Made by a program: the position numbers and the translations under genes
Notes under the pieces: generated by a model
Databases searched by the model: none
The model's input: the letters and a program-made list of their open reading frames with translations, nothing else
Told to the model about the DNA's origin: nothing
Part shown: positions 45,004 to 57,656 of the stretch, one piece after another
How the letters are laid out: each line of letters opens with the position of its first letter
Position numbering within the stretch: the stretch's first letter is position 1
Source of the DNA: Saccharum officinarum
Taxonomy: Eukaryota; Streptophyta; Magnoliopsida; Poales; Poaceae
DNA: 64,000 nucleotides
Direction of reading: 5' to 3'
NCBI GenBank assembly: GCA_020631735.1
Contig: CM036160.1
Span: 7,842,746 to 7,906,745, forward strand

Positions 45004-45740
45004 CTCTCTAAACTTATTCAAGTTCTCATTTCAATATCAAAATTTTCAAAATACATGTTCAGCTCCCTAAACTTATATTAGTGTACCGTCTCGGTCCATC
45101 CTCTTTCCCTACACCATGTTGTGTTGCATATGCCCACCACAATCATTTGGCCATATCCCACTACACCATGTTCGCCCATCAACAGTGGTGTTGCGCACGA
45201 AGATGAGGCATGTGGCCGGGAGCTCAGGTAGGATCCGCTATGCTGCTTGATCGTCCTTATCGTGCTTGCGCTATCGTACGTTCCGGCTGAGCCTTCGCCA
45301 ACTGTGGCCCTTCTCGATTTCGCTTGACTCGTTTCCGCTCCATCTCACCGTGGTGCCGACTCCCGCCTCGTGATAGTCACATTGAACACCACCAACGCCA
45401 CCAACACACTCCTACCTCTCCCCCGTCGAGCGTGTTCCAACGCTATGTGGCTACACGGGTAAGTGGGCATGTGTGGTGTGGCTAAGGTGAGTATGCAGGA
45501 CGGTGGTGCAGAAAATGATAAACCATAATGATATAATGGTACTTTAGGGATCTGAGTGTGCAATTTGCAAATACGAATACCGAGACGAGAACTCAAAACA
45601 AGTTTATGAAGCCAAACGTGCAACTTGTAAGTAACGGGATCGATATAAGAACTCCGAACGAATTTGGAGAACTGGACGTGTAATTTGAAAATATCGAAAC
45701 CTAATGAGAACTCGGGACAAGTTCGAGGACTGCTACTAAA
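45004..45740. mobile_element. TIR-like element with long imperfect inverted arms
   Basis: 45004-45085 pairs imperfectly with 45645-45740 in inverse orientation (CAAGTTCTCATTTC against GAGAACTCGGGACAAG). A GC-balanced centre has short frames only. Ends and target duplication could not be fixed. Repeated in copy 3 at about 58625-59355. Confidence 0.45.
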
Positions 45741-46104
45741 ATTTAGTAAAATATAATAAAAAATTCTATTTTAAGTCAAATTATTTGAAGTTAGATAAGT
45801 TTATAAAGAATATTAATAACATTTACAACACTAAATATATGCCTCATAACAATGTATTTTATAATATACATGTAGTGACCATTGTTTAGTAATAATCATC
45901 ATTATCATTTTCTTTTGTAAAATTAGAAACTAACTACATATAGGAAATTTCTACTTAAGATAAAGTTATACAAAATTATGACATTCTATTCTTTAAACTG
46001 AGGTTTGGTAGCAATTGAGAAATTAAAGTTGGGGCAAAGACTCATGGAGAGGTTGCAATTTGTATGGTGGATTTGGTTTATTATAAAAATGTAAATGATC
46101 CATG

Positions 46105-46379
46105 TAGGGATGAAAACGGACAGGATACGAATGGATATTACTGATATTACATTTATTTTTATATTTCAGTCCGGATTTGGATTCGAATACAGATAGTATC
46201 AACTATGCCGGATAGGATATGATTGAATATCGACATCATAAATGTGCAATTTCAATATTCGGATACAGATACAGTATCAGATGTCGAATATCCGGACTCA
46301 AATATGGACAGATTTGAATCCCTCTAAACGAATTCGATCACAAATACAGTTAAAAAAATATCCGTACCATTTTCATCCT
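46105..46379. mobile_element. hAT-like GGATGAAAACGG element (copy 2), 275 bp
   Basis: Flanks GATCCATG (46097-46104) and GATCCATC (46380-46387). Ends TAGGGATGAAAACGG and, inverted, AGGATGAAAATGG. GGATA / TATCC motifs repeat through the interior. Non-coding. Confidence 0.72.
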
Positions 46380-46683
46380 GATCCATCCATGTGAAGTGTA
46401 GCAGCCGTAGGGCAGCATCTGTGCATATAGTAGGTGCGTAGGTGACATTGCTTAAGTCCCATCCAGCTGTGTTCGATAAGATTCGATTCTTTTGACCATG
46501 CACTGCTGCTGTGCACAAATCTAACTGCCTCTACGTACACCATATATATGAGCAGGGCTAATAATAGACCTCATCGCTGGCTGGAAGAATCTTCGCAGTC
46601 TACTTATATAATAGTTATTACATCTTCACTATTAGTATATGACATATTTGTCTCTCTCACAATTTCTTGGTTCACATCTCTTA

Positions 46684-46925
46684 GGCCCTGTTTAGTTCCC
46701 AAAAAAATTTCAAAATTTTTCAGATTCCCCGTCACATCGAATCTTTGGACACATGCATGAAGCATTAAATATAGATAAAAAATAAAACTAATTACACAGT
46801 TTAGACGAAATGGACGAGACGAATCTTTTAAGCCTAATTAGACCATGATTGGACAATATTTACTAAATAACAACAAAAACGCTACAGTGCCCATTTTGCA
46901 AAAAAAATTGCATCTAAACCGGGCC
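46684..46925 (+). mobile_element. PIF MITE, left half of a back-to-back inverted pair (copy 2)
   Basis: TTA at 46681-46683 and 46926-46928. Ends GGCCCTGTTTAGTTCCC and, inverted, GGCCCGGTTTAGATGC. Confidence 0.9.
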
Positions 46926-46928
46926 TTA

Positions 46929-47171
46929 GGCCTTGTTTAGTTGACAAAATTTTTGGCAAAATGCAACTGTAGCATTTTCGTTGTTATTTGACAATTAGTG
47001 TCCAATCATGATCTAATTAGGCTTAAAAGATTCGTCTCGTCCATTTCGTCTAAACTGTGCAATTAGTTTTATTTTTTATCTATATTTAATGCTTCATGCA
47101 TGCGTCCAAAGATTCGATGTGACGGGGAATCTACTGTTCTTTTACAAAATTTTCTGAATCTAAACTGAGCC
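46929..47171 (-). mobile_element. PIF MITE, right half of the inverted pair (copy 2)
   Basis: Inverted relative of the preceding element, sharing the TTA at 46926-46928, with a second TTA at 47172-47174. Ends GGCCTTGTTTAGTTGAC and, inverted, GGCTCAGTTTAGATTC. Confidence 0.9.
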
Positions 47172-47174
47172 TTA

Positions 47175-50157
47175 GTTCTTGTGTCAAGCCCGCTATAAAC
47201 TTACTTCTCTCTCCTTTTATCTCTCTTCTACCTCAGCATACGGCCCACCTACAATCCATTATATAATTGCTCTACTGGTACAAAAGTTCATCGTCCTTCG
47301 TGTTCCCTAATTATTGCTTCTTCCGTCAACAAAAAAATAAAATCCTAATTAGGTCACTAGGTTTAATCAAATTTTATATAAAAATACTAAATTTTACCAC
47401 ACTAAATAATTATTATTAGATTCATCATAAATATATTATTATAGTATATTTATTTGCAGTTATAAAATATATTTTTATTGTATACTTATAGTGTACATGA
47501 ATTATCTAGATGCAAAAAAATTATAGTATACATGAATTAGCTAGATGTTATACAATTAATAATGCATCTAAAATTGTACTCTCTCTATCCCTAACAGAAT
47601 ATATATTGTTCTAATTTCATCATGGTCAAAGTGTAAAAAGTTTGATTAAGTGTATGTAGAGTAAAATGTCTACACATATGACCCTAAATAAAATACTATG
47701 AAACTATATTTCATGACAAACTTAATATTGCTAATCTGTATCACAAATATGATTACCTTTAATATGTAAATTTGATCAATTTTATATAATTTGGCTTAAA
47801 ATAAAGCTAGTGGAATGATACCTTTTTTGCAACTTTAACTTTTAGTATTGAGATATTAGAAAAGAATATTTGTTTAAATAATTTAATGAGATTTCTATCG
47901 TTGTCAAAAGTACCACTGCACATACATGAGTTTGATATAATTTTTTGCTGAATTTTCAGCAAGTGTGAGAGACTTGGCAGCAGCAGTAGTGGCCTATGGA
48001 GACACTGACACGCTCACACACGCACGTAGGAGTACAGTAAACGTGGTCTGGTTGTTTCGACGGTCAAGTGATTGACTTGTTAGAGTACGACTGGGCATGA
48101 AATGCAAGCAAGCACGAGTGCATGCTGGGGGGATTCCCTATTCCCTAACCCTTTCTATCCGTTGCTGGTTGCTGCCCAGCCTTCGGGCGACTGCACATGC
48201 AACTTTTGTGCAGCGGGCCGGAGAGCGAGCGAGAGAGGCAAAGTTAAGGAAAGAAGGAACCAGAGAGAGTGTCCTGTTGCTGTTGCTGATACGTCGCTCG
48301 AAATGGAACCCATAGCATTGCTTGCTTGCCATGCACATGCGCCGTACCCCTCGTCGTGCCGATTCCGATCCCCTTCTGCGACCACTGCCAAAAATCCAAA
48401 GCCTGTGTGCGTGCTGCCTGCCTCTCATCCATGTGGTTCGTTGCAGTTGCAGCCATGGGTTTCCTTTTGTTTTTTTCATTACCAACAAACTGCTACTAGT
48501 GTATATATAGTCAAAAATAACTGCACATCTTATTTTACAAACGAGTCAATTTTTTCTATCTTTAACTAAATATATACAAAATACCTCTTTATTTCTGAAT
48601 AAATCAATTTCTAGAGTTATTTTAAATTATTTTTTTATGTTTGACTTGATTTATAGAAAAAGAGCATAATTGTATGACACTAAATAAGCATATTATAAAA
48701 ATACATTTTATAATGTATCTAATGATACTAAATTGGTGTCATAAACTAACATTATTTTCTATAAATCCGACACAATTCTAGAATATTAAGTTTCATTAGA
48801 TTAATATTTCAATATATTTTTATAATATACATGCATGTTAGGAGATACAAATGTTGTTGACAATTATATTGGAACGTGCTGATATATAGAGCGAGTTTAG
48901 ATCACCTATAACTAAAGTTTAGGCCAAATAAAATTTAGTTGGATGGATTGAAGTTCAGATGGCTAAGAGCAACTTTAGCAGGTGCCCTCAAATCAGGGTC
49001 TCTATTTTTTTTATATTGGAGAGCTCCCCCAACCTTTGGTAGCTCTGTCTTCTAGTTGTACTCCAAACTGAGACTATCAAAACACGACTCTCAAATTAAT
49101 AAATGACACATTTGAGAAAAGGCTATATGTGGACGGAAAGAAATTTCACCTTGTTCACTTATGCTAAAATTTGGCTTATGCTGATACTTATGCTGAAATG
49201 TTGTGAGAGGAAAAACACTGTTCCATGGCTGAAAAGTAGCTCAAGCGAACAGGGTGATTAAACGATTTCTGTCAGTTGGAGTAAGGTTAATACTCATCAT
49301 CTCAGTTTTGTCCGAATTACCAATGCTCATCCTCTCATTTTTTGGATTCCTACAAAAGGATCCTTAAAAATGGCTTTGGATCAAAGTTTTTCTCGCAGAA
49401 TGATTAGCATAGAAAAAAAAGTATCTTAGAATAAGGTATTAAATTAAATCAAGTAAGAGATTCCCATGTGGTCTATGGGATCGCATCACTTGTGAATTTA
49501 GATTATCTTTTTTAATTAGTGGTCAAAACGTGTGGGGCAGAGGGGGGGGGTAAGGCCTGCGCCTGCAGATATGGTGGAGAGAGAAGAGGAATAAAGAAAA
49601 ATAATAGACGATAAAATGAAGGAAGAAAAGAAAACAAAAATAGAAGGGTGTTATAGATACTTTATCATTTTCAATAATCCAATATTTTTCAGAAAAAATG
49701 AAGCCATAACCAATAGATGGAGTTATTTTTGTCGAACCAGAGATCTAACAAACAGGCTATAACACATTAAATCAAACTGAAAAGAAAGCAAGAGATGCTC
49801 AATTGTATATGAGATGGCATCACTTGTGAATTTAGATGACCTTTTAAATTAGTGGTGTAAACGCTGTGGGGACACACTAACTTGAGCTTACTGTTAGGGC
49901 AGCTGTACTTTGTTGTGCGTTTATGGGTTTCAAGGAATGGTGTTTTGTTTTTTATAGATGCGAACCGAAATATTTTATATATGCAGGTTCTCTTTTGGAA
50001 TACATAATACATTGGCCTCTCACGAATTGGACGTTTCTCCTGTTGCTAACTTTACTTTCAGCTTGTTGGTTGTGAACCCTGTAGCACTGGTTAGGGCACG
50101 TAATAATCTTGGTTACGAAAGTTTATTAACACAGATTAATTAACAATGCATATACTA
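47175..50157. other. Copy 2 spacer equivalent to 1439-4107
   Basis: AT-rich. Contains the copy 2 version of the doubtful 155-codon frame (48102-48569) and of the small MITE-like element (about 49150-49260). No recognised gene. Confidence 0.5.
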
Positions 50158-50884
50158 TTAAGGATGAAAACGGACGGGATGAATCCCGTTCCGTTCGCAA
50201 CCGTATTCCGTTTTTTCCGACCGTTTTCATTTTTTCCGGGAAATACGGAAACGGGACCGAAAACGGGACGGGGTTCATCGGGACGGGACCGGAAACGGGA
50301 TGAGAGTTTTTCCGTCCGTATTTGCGGTATCCCGTTTTCGTCCGTTTTTATTTTATCCGGAATGAGCCCAGCAGGCTGTTCACTGGTTGCCTAATTCTCG
50401 CTGGCCAGCCCAGTCTACGTCATGCTCGGTGGGCTGCAAGCAAATAAGCTCGGTGGGCTTGCGTGTGCTGTGAGCATGTCAGTGTGCAACCACACATCGA
50501 CACCATCAAGCAGCAGCTTTGCTACTGGATGTTACGTATACAGGATAACAGGATATGTGTGGGTTACACTTATACAGGATGTTACGTTTGTATTGAACAT
50601 ATGATGATCATTATATACCGGCTTAGGTGTATTATTTATTTGCCAATGTACTTTGATGTCTGTATTTGAGCTATCATATGCGGCATATATGTTCCGGCTT
50701 AAGTTTCCACTTACCGTTCGTTTCCGTCTATTTCCTGATCGTATTTATCCGTTTTCGTATTACCGTTTATCCCGCTACCATTTTCGTTCCCGGCTGTCCG
50801 GTTTCCGCTCCTGTTTCCGTCTAAAAATATGAAAACGAAAACGATAGAGCGATTTTCCGTTCGTTTCCGTCTATTTTCAAATAT
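50158..50884. mobile_element. hAT-like element (copy 2 of 4108-4836)
   Basis: Same junctions as copy 1. Left repeat ATATACTA, right repeat ATATCCTA (50885-50892), one substitution. A few single-base deletions within the GGGACC-rich part. Confidence 0.7.
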
Positions 50885-51185
50885 ATATCCTATGCAGCAA
50901 GCAACATTTTGCGCAAGCGTCTCCTCCATGCAGCACGATGCATCTTCTTGGGACGTCCGTTGCCTCTCCTGGCGACGCAGAGCGAGAGGAGGCCCGGCCG
51001 AGAGAGTAGTACTGGAGTGCTACAGAAGATAAACAGTGCTGCTGCAAAAGGGAGGGCTACCTTTTGAACGGACTCATGTTTAGTCTTTCACCTGTTCGCG
51101 AGTCTTTGGTTCGCTGATTTGTTACGAAAGAAAAATACTGCTAACTTATTCGGGCTGATAACATCAAGCAGGCTATTTGTAATTA

Positions 51186-51426
51186 GGGTACGTTTAGATG
51201 TGAAAAAAGTTTGGGTAAAATTCTGTAGCACTTTTCGTTGTTATTTGACAAAATTTATCTAATCATAGACTAACCAGGCTCAAAAGATTCATCTCGATAT
51301 TTACAGACAAACTGTGTAATTAGTTTTTTTACCTACATTTAATGTTCCATACATGCATCTAAAGATTCGATGTGACAGTTACTATGCAAACTTTTTTTTG
51401 GCACTTTTTGCCAACTAAACAGGGCA
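51186..51426. mobile_element. PIF MITE (copy 2 of 5138-5378)
   Basis: TTA at 51183-51185 and 51427-51429, same ends as copy 1. Confidence 0.88.
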
Positions 51427-51429
51427 TTA

Positions 51430-52534
51430 GACTATCCGCACTCGTGGTACTCTAAATTCGTCTTCTAAAAAGAATATTCCGTCCTGGTCATCAAAATTCT
51501 TTCCTCTATATACGTTTCTTCCGCACTCATCAATCCTCTATATATCATACTCTATACCATTGGACCCACTTGTCATTCTCTCACCTCTCTATCCTCTTTT
51601 CCTTCCTCTTCTCTCCTCAGTCTTATCCACTCCCCACTGCTGGCGCTCGTGCCTCCTCCCCGATGCTGCTCGTGCCATGGCGAACGGCGGCCCCGATGCT
51701 CGCGGCCGGCTCATCCCCGGCGCGCCCGGCCATGGCGCAAGCCGCCGAGCTCGCCCCCCCGGCCATGGCGAGGCGGAGGTCGACCGCGCGCCCGGCCATG
51801 GCGCAAGCCGTCGAGCTCGCGCCCCCGCGGGTTGAGCTCGGCGCTCCGGCGGGTGCGGGGGCGGCCTGGGCGGCGCGGCCTGCCTTGGCACGGAGCAGAC
51901 GGACGCGGAGCTAGGCGCCGGAGCTCGCGCGGAGCTCGGCGGCGGACCTCGCGCGGCCCTCTTCTCCCCCTCCGGAGCCGACGCCGCTGGACGACGCCGT
52001 GTGGGGAGCTCTCCTCCTCCGGCGGCGGATTTCCCTCTGCCTAGCGCAACGACGGTCCTCCACGCTGGCCGCCTCCCAGCTCGCCACGCTGCGGCTCCTG
52101 CCCGATTGGAGGATGGAGGCCCGCCTCTCCCCCAAGTCCGGCGAACATGGAGGCAATGGCGCCACCACGATGCCGTCGGCGGCATCGGGCTCGAGGGGCC
52201 GGTTCCTCTGCTCGGGGGCCGAGCTCCTCTCCTCGGGGGGCCACGCCGGAGGTCGAGCTCCTCTGCTCGGGGAGGGCCGCCGTCGGTGCTCGGGGAGGGC
52301 CGCCGCCGTGCCGCCGTCGGTCCTCGGGGAGGGGAAGACGAGGACGAGCAGGGTCGGAGAGGACGACGCCCGGGCCCCGCCTGTCGCATACTGGAACCTC
52401 CGTACTTCCGCCACAAACACCGGACGCGCGCCCGTCCGCTTCGATTGCGGACGGGATAGCGTACCCCGCTGCGGTGTTTTTTTACTGGAAACGCGTCCTC
52501 CAGTACGCGATCCAATATGCCTCCGCGGATAGTC
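51430..52534. mobile_element. PIF-like element with GC-rich cargo (copy 2)
   Basis: TTA flanks at 51427-51429 and 52535-52537. The GC-rich cargo differs from copy 1 by small indels near 51600 and 52215, which fuse or split the open frames. The longest frame is 308 codons on minus (51589-52515), Arg/Pro/Ala-rich without a domain. Lack of frame conservation argues against a functional protein. Confidence 0.72.
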
Positions 52535-53134
52535 TTAGTACCTCAATCTCCAGCCAGTGCCAGTCCCAGGGTGGCTAGGCTATGCCCTATTGCCCTGTTG
52601 CCCCCTGTGGTCTGGTCCGGATTCCGGAAGGTCTGCACTCTGCACGTGAGGTTCTGTCCGGCACACTGTACATACGCACTGTAGCATAGTAGTCGTATAG
52701 TACCTCCATGCCAGCCAGCCAGCCAGCCAGCTTGCGTATAGTACCTGTGCTGCCCTGCCGCACATACGATATCCCGTGTACGTATGTCTCTACTGCCAGA
52801 TGGATCATGGACGACGACGACGACGACGTGCTCAATTATTTGCCACATCCAATCCACACCACACCATGCATAGTAGTCGTAGAGCGAGGTCGTAGTGCTA
52901 GTCAAATATACTCAAGCAAAGGTTTCAGATCACGCATATGGCCTTGTCCTTGCAACAAGCTACCATTTGCATGCATTGTTTAAGCATCCTTCATGATGTA
53001 CGGTAGTCTTTAGCTAGTCTTTGGATGTAGGGATGGAAACGGATAGGATACGCATGGAATCGGATCCGGATATCATTTTTATTATATTTTAATTTGAATA
53101 CGAATATAGATATAGATATTTTTGAATACCAATA

Positions 53135-53819
53135 TGTCGGTGTTTGGACCAGCGGCCCTAACCCCAACGAGTGAATGAGCGTTTGCGCATATGAGATTCG
53201 GATGGTGTGTAAGAAGAATACAAGCGATTTATATTGGTTCGGACCGAAAAATGTCCTACGTCCAGTGAGGAGGAGAGTCTTGTATTGCCTTGCACCGATG
53301 TGCTTGTAGTAGTGGGTTACAAGCTGGTGAGAGAGGGAGGAGCTCCCAGGTCTCAAGATGTGTAAATGTGGAACGCTTGCTCGTGATGAGTCAAGTTGCG
53401 TATGGATTTGTCTTCTGCCACTTGTCCCTGGAATGGTCATTGCCCTCCCCTTTTATAGATGTAAGGGGAACACAGGGTTACATGCATACGCCAGGTGACG
53501 TCTTTCCTGGGAAGGAAGATCCGCGGTCTCCTGTAGTCGGTGGCATACCACTGTTGGAGGAGTGGCTCCTGTCCTTTGATGTTGTAGCGACGTGTCCTGT
53601 CGTACATGACCCTGTAGACGATGCAGCTACGACACATAGAATCGTGATTATCCCTGTGGCGACGTACCTGTCTCTGCGGTGTGACTGGCGTAGAGAGCCG
53701 AGGCCTCGGAGGCGTGAATCATGGCGTGATTTCACCCCGTTCGAGGGAATAGCGGCCTAGAGCGGCGCCTCGTACGCCGCGCAGACCCGGATCGTGCGTA
53801 TAGTGCCAGTATGGGCGGT
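53135..53819 (-). mobile_element. Level-1 solo LTR, left part (copy 2)
   Basis: Preceded by CAATA (53130-53134), as in copy 1. The other half is missing because the gap intervenes. Confidence 0.85.
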
Positions 53820-55772
53820 TGTAGCATCCGGTTTTAAGAATAAAACCAGATACACACCATATGTGAGCCTAGGAAGTCAAATCTCACATATAACAATAAA
53901 TAAATGTAATATCAAATGACAATGCTCAATATATAACATACTTATTATAAAAGATATAACATTATAAAGCAAACAACGAAAAGACAACTCCGGTCTTCAG
54001 GTGAAGACTCCACTCCACAGGGACAACTGACTGGTTGATCACAAGCCTATCTGCCTAATCTCTGGCAATCTGGTACCCATCCGGGATTTTTCCAAAGTAT
54101 TGAAAATAAACAAGCGTGAGTACATTTCATACTCCACAAGCATAACATAGGGATTCATGAGGCTCAAAAGGCAGACACAGTTTACTGCATTTAGCATTTT
54201 AGTAAGTCAGCATTTTATCATTGGTTAACATCAACTTATGCTTAGGCTCCCAAATTAACCCACATGATCATATACTAGAATTAAATAGAGTCATTGATCA
54301 ACATTATATTACAATCGTCGTCATCATCATCATAATACCATCATAGTTCACCATGAACAACAACATCAAAAGTAACCAGTTATTCTGTGAGTTTTTGGGC
54401 CGCTCGTGACCGTGAGCATGACTGTTATAATAGTTTTAACACTCTGCGGAGGTTGTGCATCTTTACCCGTGAGTCGTGTTGCCCATATGCCTGGGTTAAT
54501 TACTCCCATAATACTTTCAAGGTGAGCGGGCAGGGTACACTATGAAGCCTTTCATAGGTCTCGTCTAACAAGTTAGGGTCGCGAGGTTTCCTCGACAGGC
54601 AGATATAGAGAACCCCCTTTCTGTGGCACAATTCCCGCAGGCTATACACACCAGAACAGAGGCAGTTCTATACCCAAAGTGGCAAGTCCCTCTTGCGTCC
54701 TTTCGGGTAACCTCTAACAAGCTAGAAAAGATCCTATTACTGAGCTAAAGTCAGAGCCATATAACTCTCATGGTTGCACTGAATGTCCTAGCTTTTGCCC
54801 CACAGATAAGTCCTTACGGAGGGTTTAGGGCAACATGATCGACATCATTTGCACCATTATCCTATAGTTCAATTATTACCATCATGTTCATCCGTTTGTT
54901 CCATTAGCCATAGTATTGATCATGTTCAAATAGAGCACTAGCATTCTACCCATGTGCAATAAAATCCATAGGGATCAAGGTACAAGTCATCAATGGCTAG
55001 GATGTCCTTATAGTTGAGCAATATTAGACACATGCATAATGAATAGATTATATAATGAATAGGACATCAAAGTAGGCCCATGCTATACTTGCCTTGGTTA
55101 GCACATTCCTGTTGGTCCTGCTGGTCTTCGAAGTACTCCCGGTTCCCAACGTACTCTTCACCGTCTGAAACTCGACCAACACGGCAACATACACATTTTA
55201 GGAGCATTCATGCATAGCAAACAAACCTATAATTAGAACAGTACACCAGCAGTATAAAAACAAGATAAAAAGTTTATGAAAATATTCTACGTCTCGCTAC
55301 GATCACATCAACGCGAAGTGCACAAAAAACGGAGCTACAACACAAAAGTTACGAACTAAACAAGGTTCCCATAGCAAGTTAACTAACGTAACCTAATCAA
55401 GAATTTTAAATGTTGCAAACCTAACTAACAGTGGCATTAACGCGTAGGTTATGAAATTACGAACCTAACGCAAGTTGAACCGGTCGAATCGGAGCTAAAA
55501 CAACGATTTTATAAGCAATTTAATGCAGTGGCAATTCTATAAATAAGTTGAACTATTTTTGAATTTTAAATAAATCAAAAAAATTAGGAAATTCAATCAA
55601 CTGAGGACTGCGGGCGGAATTATTGAAAAGGATGGGGTCTCTTTAGCAAAATGACTCGCGAAGGGATATCAGCGAGTCCTGGCCGTCGGATTCAAATTGA
55701 TCCGCCCAGATTAAATCAAGGGGAGGGAGAGGGGGCGTCTGGCCGGAGACGAAGGGGAACACGGTGGCCCTC
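53820..55772 (-). mobile_element. Level-2 LTR, left part (copy 2)
   Basis: Starts TGTAGCATCCGG after GCGGT (53815-53819). Near-identical to 7776-9728, with a small cluster of differences around 54355-54405. Confidence 0.85.
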
Positions 55773-57512
55773 TGAGAGGTCCTTATTTGGTTTTGGTAAT
55801 TGAGTGACAACCATAGGTGGACTAATTGTGTTTATATGAGATACACAGGGAATTAGTCCACAGATGATTGTGTCATGAAGGAGCTCATTGCATATGAGAC
55901 ATGACATGGATTCATGTGACCAAGGTGGCGAAGATCAAGATGAGGCTTGGCTTGATGGACCGGTTGCAAGTGTGAAGGGCAAGTCGGAGGCTTTGGAGCG
56001 ATGGACCGCAAGGCGGTGAAGCTTAAGCAAGACTTGGCGCCGATGGACCGAGGCAACGGTGAAGAGCAAGTGAGGTCAAGATCGATGAACCAATACGGTC
56101 ACATGATGATATGAAGTGGATCATATCATTTGTGATATGGTTGGCGCACGTGTTGCATCAACGTCGGAGGAGATGGAGTGGAATGCACAAGGCAAAGGTA
56201 TAACCTAGGGCATTTCCATTTCACCGGTCATAGGTGTGTAGAGAAGTTGATGACCGGGTTTAGGATAGATGGCCGTACTATCAAGAGGGGCAATCTCGGT
56301 TAGCTCGGAAATCAAGTGCCACTAGATCATTGTCTTGAGCATATGCATTAGGATCTAGTAAAGAGCTAACATAACGCCTTGGAAAATAATTGTGAAAATG
56401 CTAATACACATGCACATGGTGGTGTACACTTGGTGGTGTTAGCACAGTTTGAGAAGGCAGTGGAGTTTTAGCGGTAGAAAGGGGTTTGGGTTCCTCTCTC
56501 CCTCCTGCCGAGCTTGCGAGGCGGGATTCGGCGCTTTTTGGGAAGTGAAATGCCTTTTTTCTACTGCGCCGGAAGTCGGAAAAGAAATAAAGGCGAACGG
56601 AGGTCACAGAGGTGACCGGACGCTGAACCGGACGCTGAACCGGACGCGGTCTCTGTATGACCGACGCGTTCGGTTAGCGTTCAGCGTCTGCGCTTGTTTT
56701 AGTTTGATGATCGGACACGCAGCGCGTCCGGACACTGTCGACCGGACACGTCCGGTCATTCAGGGAGCTTACTGGACTCTAATCGGACGCTGGCACTGTG
56801 GCGTCCGGTCAGTTCTACAGCGCGTCCGGTCGTTGTTTCGTTGTGCGCTACTCAGGCTTGACTAGCGTGTCCGGTCAGTTACGGGACCAACGCGTTCGGT
56901 CGCTTCGGGAGCTTACTGGAACCTCCATGTTCGCTGTTTTGCTGCGACCTGCGCGTCGGTCCCGTTAGTGACCTGCGCGTCCGGTCAATACAAGTTTATA
57001 CGCGCGAAAACTAGCCGTTGGAGCACGCTACTGACCTGCGCGTCCGGTCAGTTCGACCGGCGCGTCCGGTCGACCCGAAACTTGCCCAGTGAGGAGACTA
57101 ACGGCTCTATTTCGTTGTGGAGCTATAAATAGATATTATGGCCAGCCTTGGCCGGCAGCTGAGCACCCTTAGGCCTTGGTGGCTTGTGTTGGTGTGCTTG
57201 GGAGCCCTATAACTCACTTGAGCTGGATAGTGATCATCCGATCGAGTGAGAGAGCGATTCTAGTGCGTTGCATCGTGAGGATTGCATCGAGTGGCACTAG
57301 GTGATCGAGTTGCAAGCCGGTGGTGATTGTTACTCTTGCGGTTGCCACCTCCTAGACGGCTTGGTGGCTTGCGACTCCGTTGAAGCACGCGTGGAGATTG
57401 TGCGTGGCTCCGGAGAAGGATTTGTGAGGGGGATTGTGCTCACCCCGCGGGGATCATGAAGAGCAACTCTAGTAAAGCTCATGGCTTGGAGGATCCCCAT
57501 CTTGAGAGTGGA
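55773..57512 (+). repeat. Copia-type LTR without the copy 1 deletion (copy 2)
   Basis: Starts TGAGAGGTCC after CCCTC (55768-55772). The first 870 bp match the copy 1 5' LTR (TTATTTGG and ATAGGTGG variants). It then continues with LTR sequence that copy 1 has lost on this side: CGTCCGGTC repeats, TATA box at 57123, and on to 57512. It differs from the copy 1 3' LTR more than the duplicated segments differ from each other, so it is the original 5' LTR. Confidence 0.82.
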
Positions 57513-57556
57513 TGATCAATTGTAATAAGGATAATGAATAGCATTAACATGAGCAA

Positions 57557-57656
57557 NNNNNNNNNNNNNNNNNNNNNNNNNNNNNNNNNNNNNNNNNNNN
57601 NNNNNNNNNNNNNNNNNNNNNNNNNNNNNNNNNNNNNNNNNNNNNNNNNNNNNNNN
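57557..57656. other. Assembly gap, 100 N
   Basis: Exactly 100 N, the conventional size for a gap of unknown length. The 44 bp before it (57513-57556) do not match the expected LTR continuation, and the sequence after it does not continue the copy 1 order. Confidence 0.98.

Larger units (their letters stand above)
44803..57512 (+). repeat. Duplicated segment, copy 2
   Basis: 44803-47497 matches 58425-61371, and 47498 onwards matches both copy 1 (1439 onwards) and copy 3 (to the window end). The left boundary is sharp at TGTCGTGGTTTGTATCC. The right limit is set by the sequence before the gap, where homology to the LTR stops at 57512. All nested LTR junctions of copy 1 recur here. Confidence 0.93.

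Noticed and set aside
51589..52515. 308-codon minus-strand frame in the cargo element
   Set aside because: Arg/Pro/Ala-rich composition of GC-rich DNA, and the matching frame in copy 1 is broken into shorter pieces.
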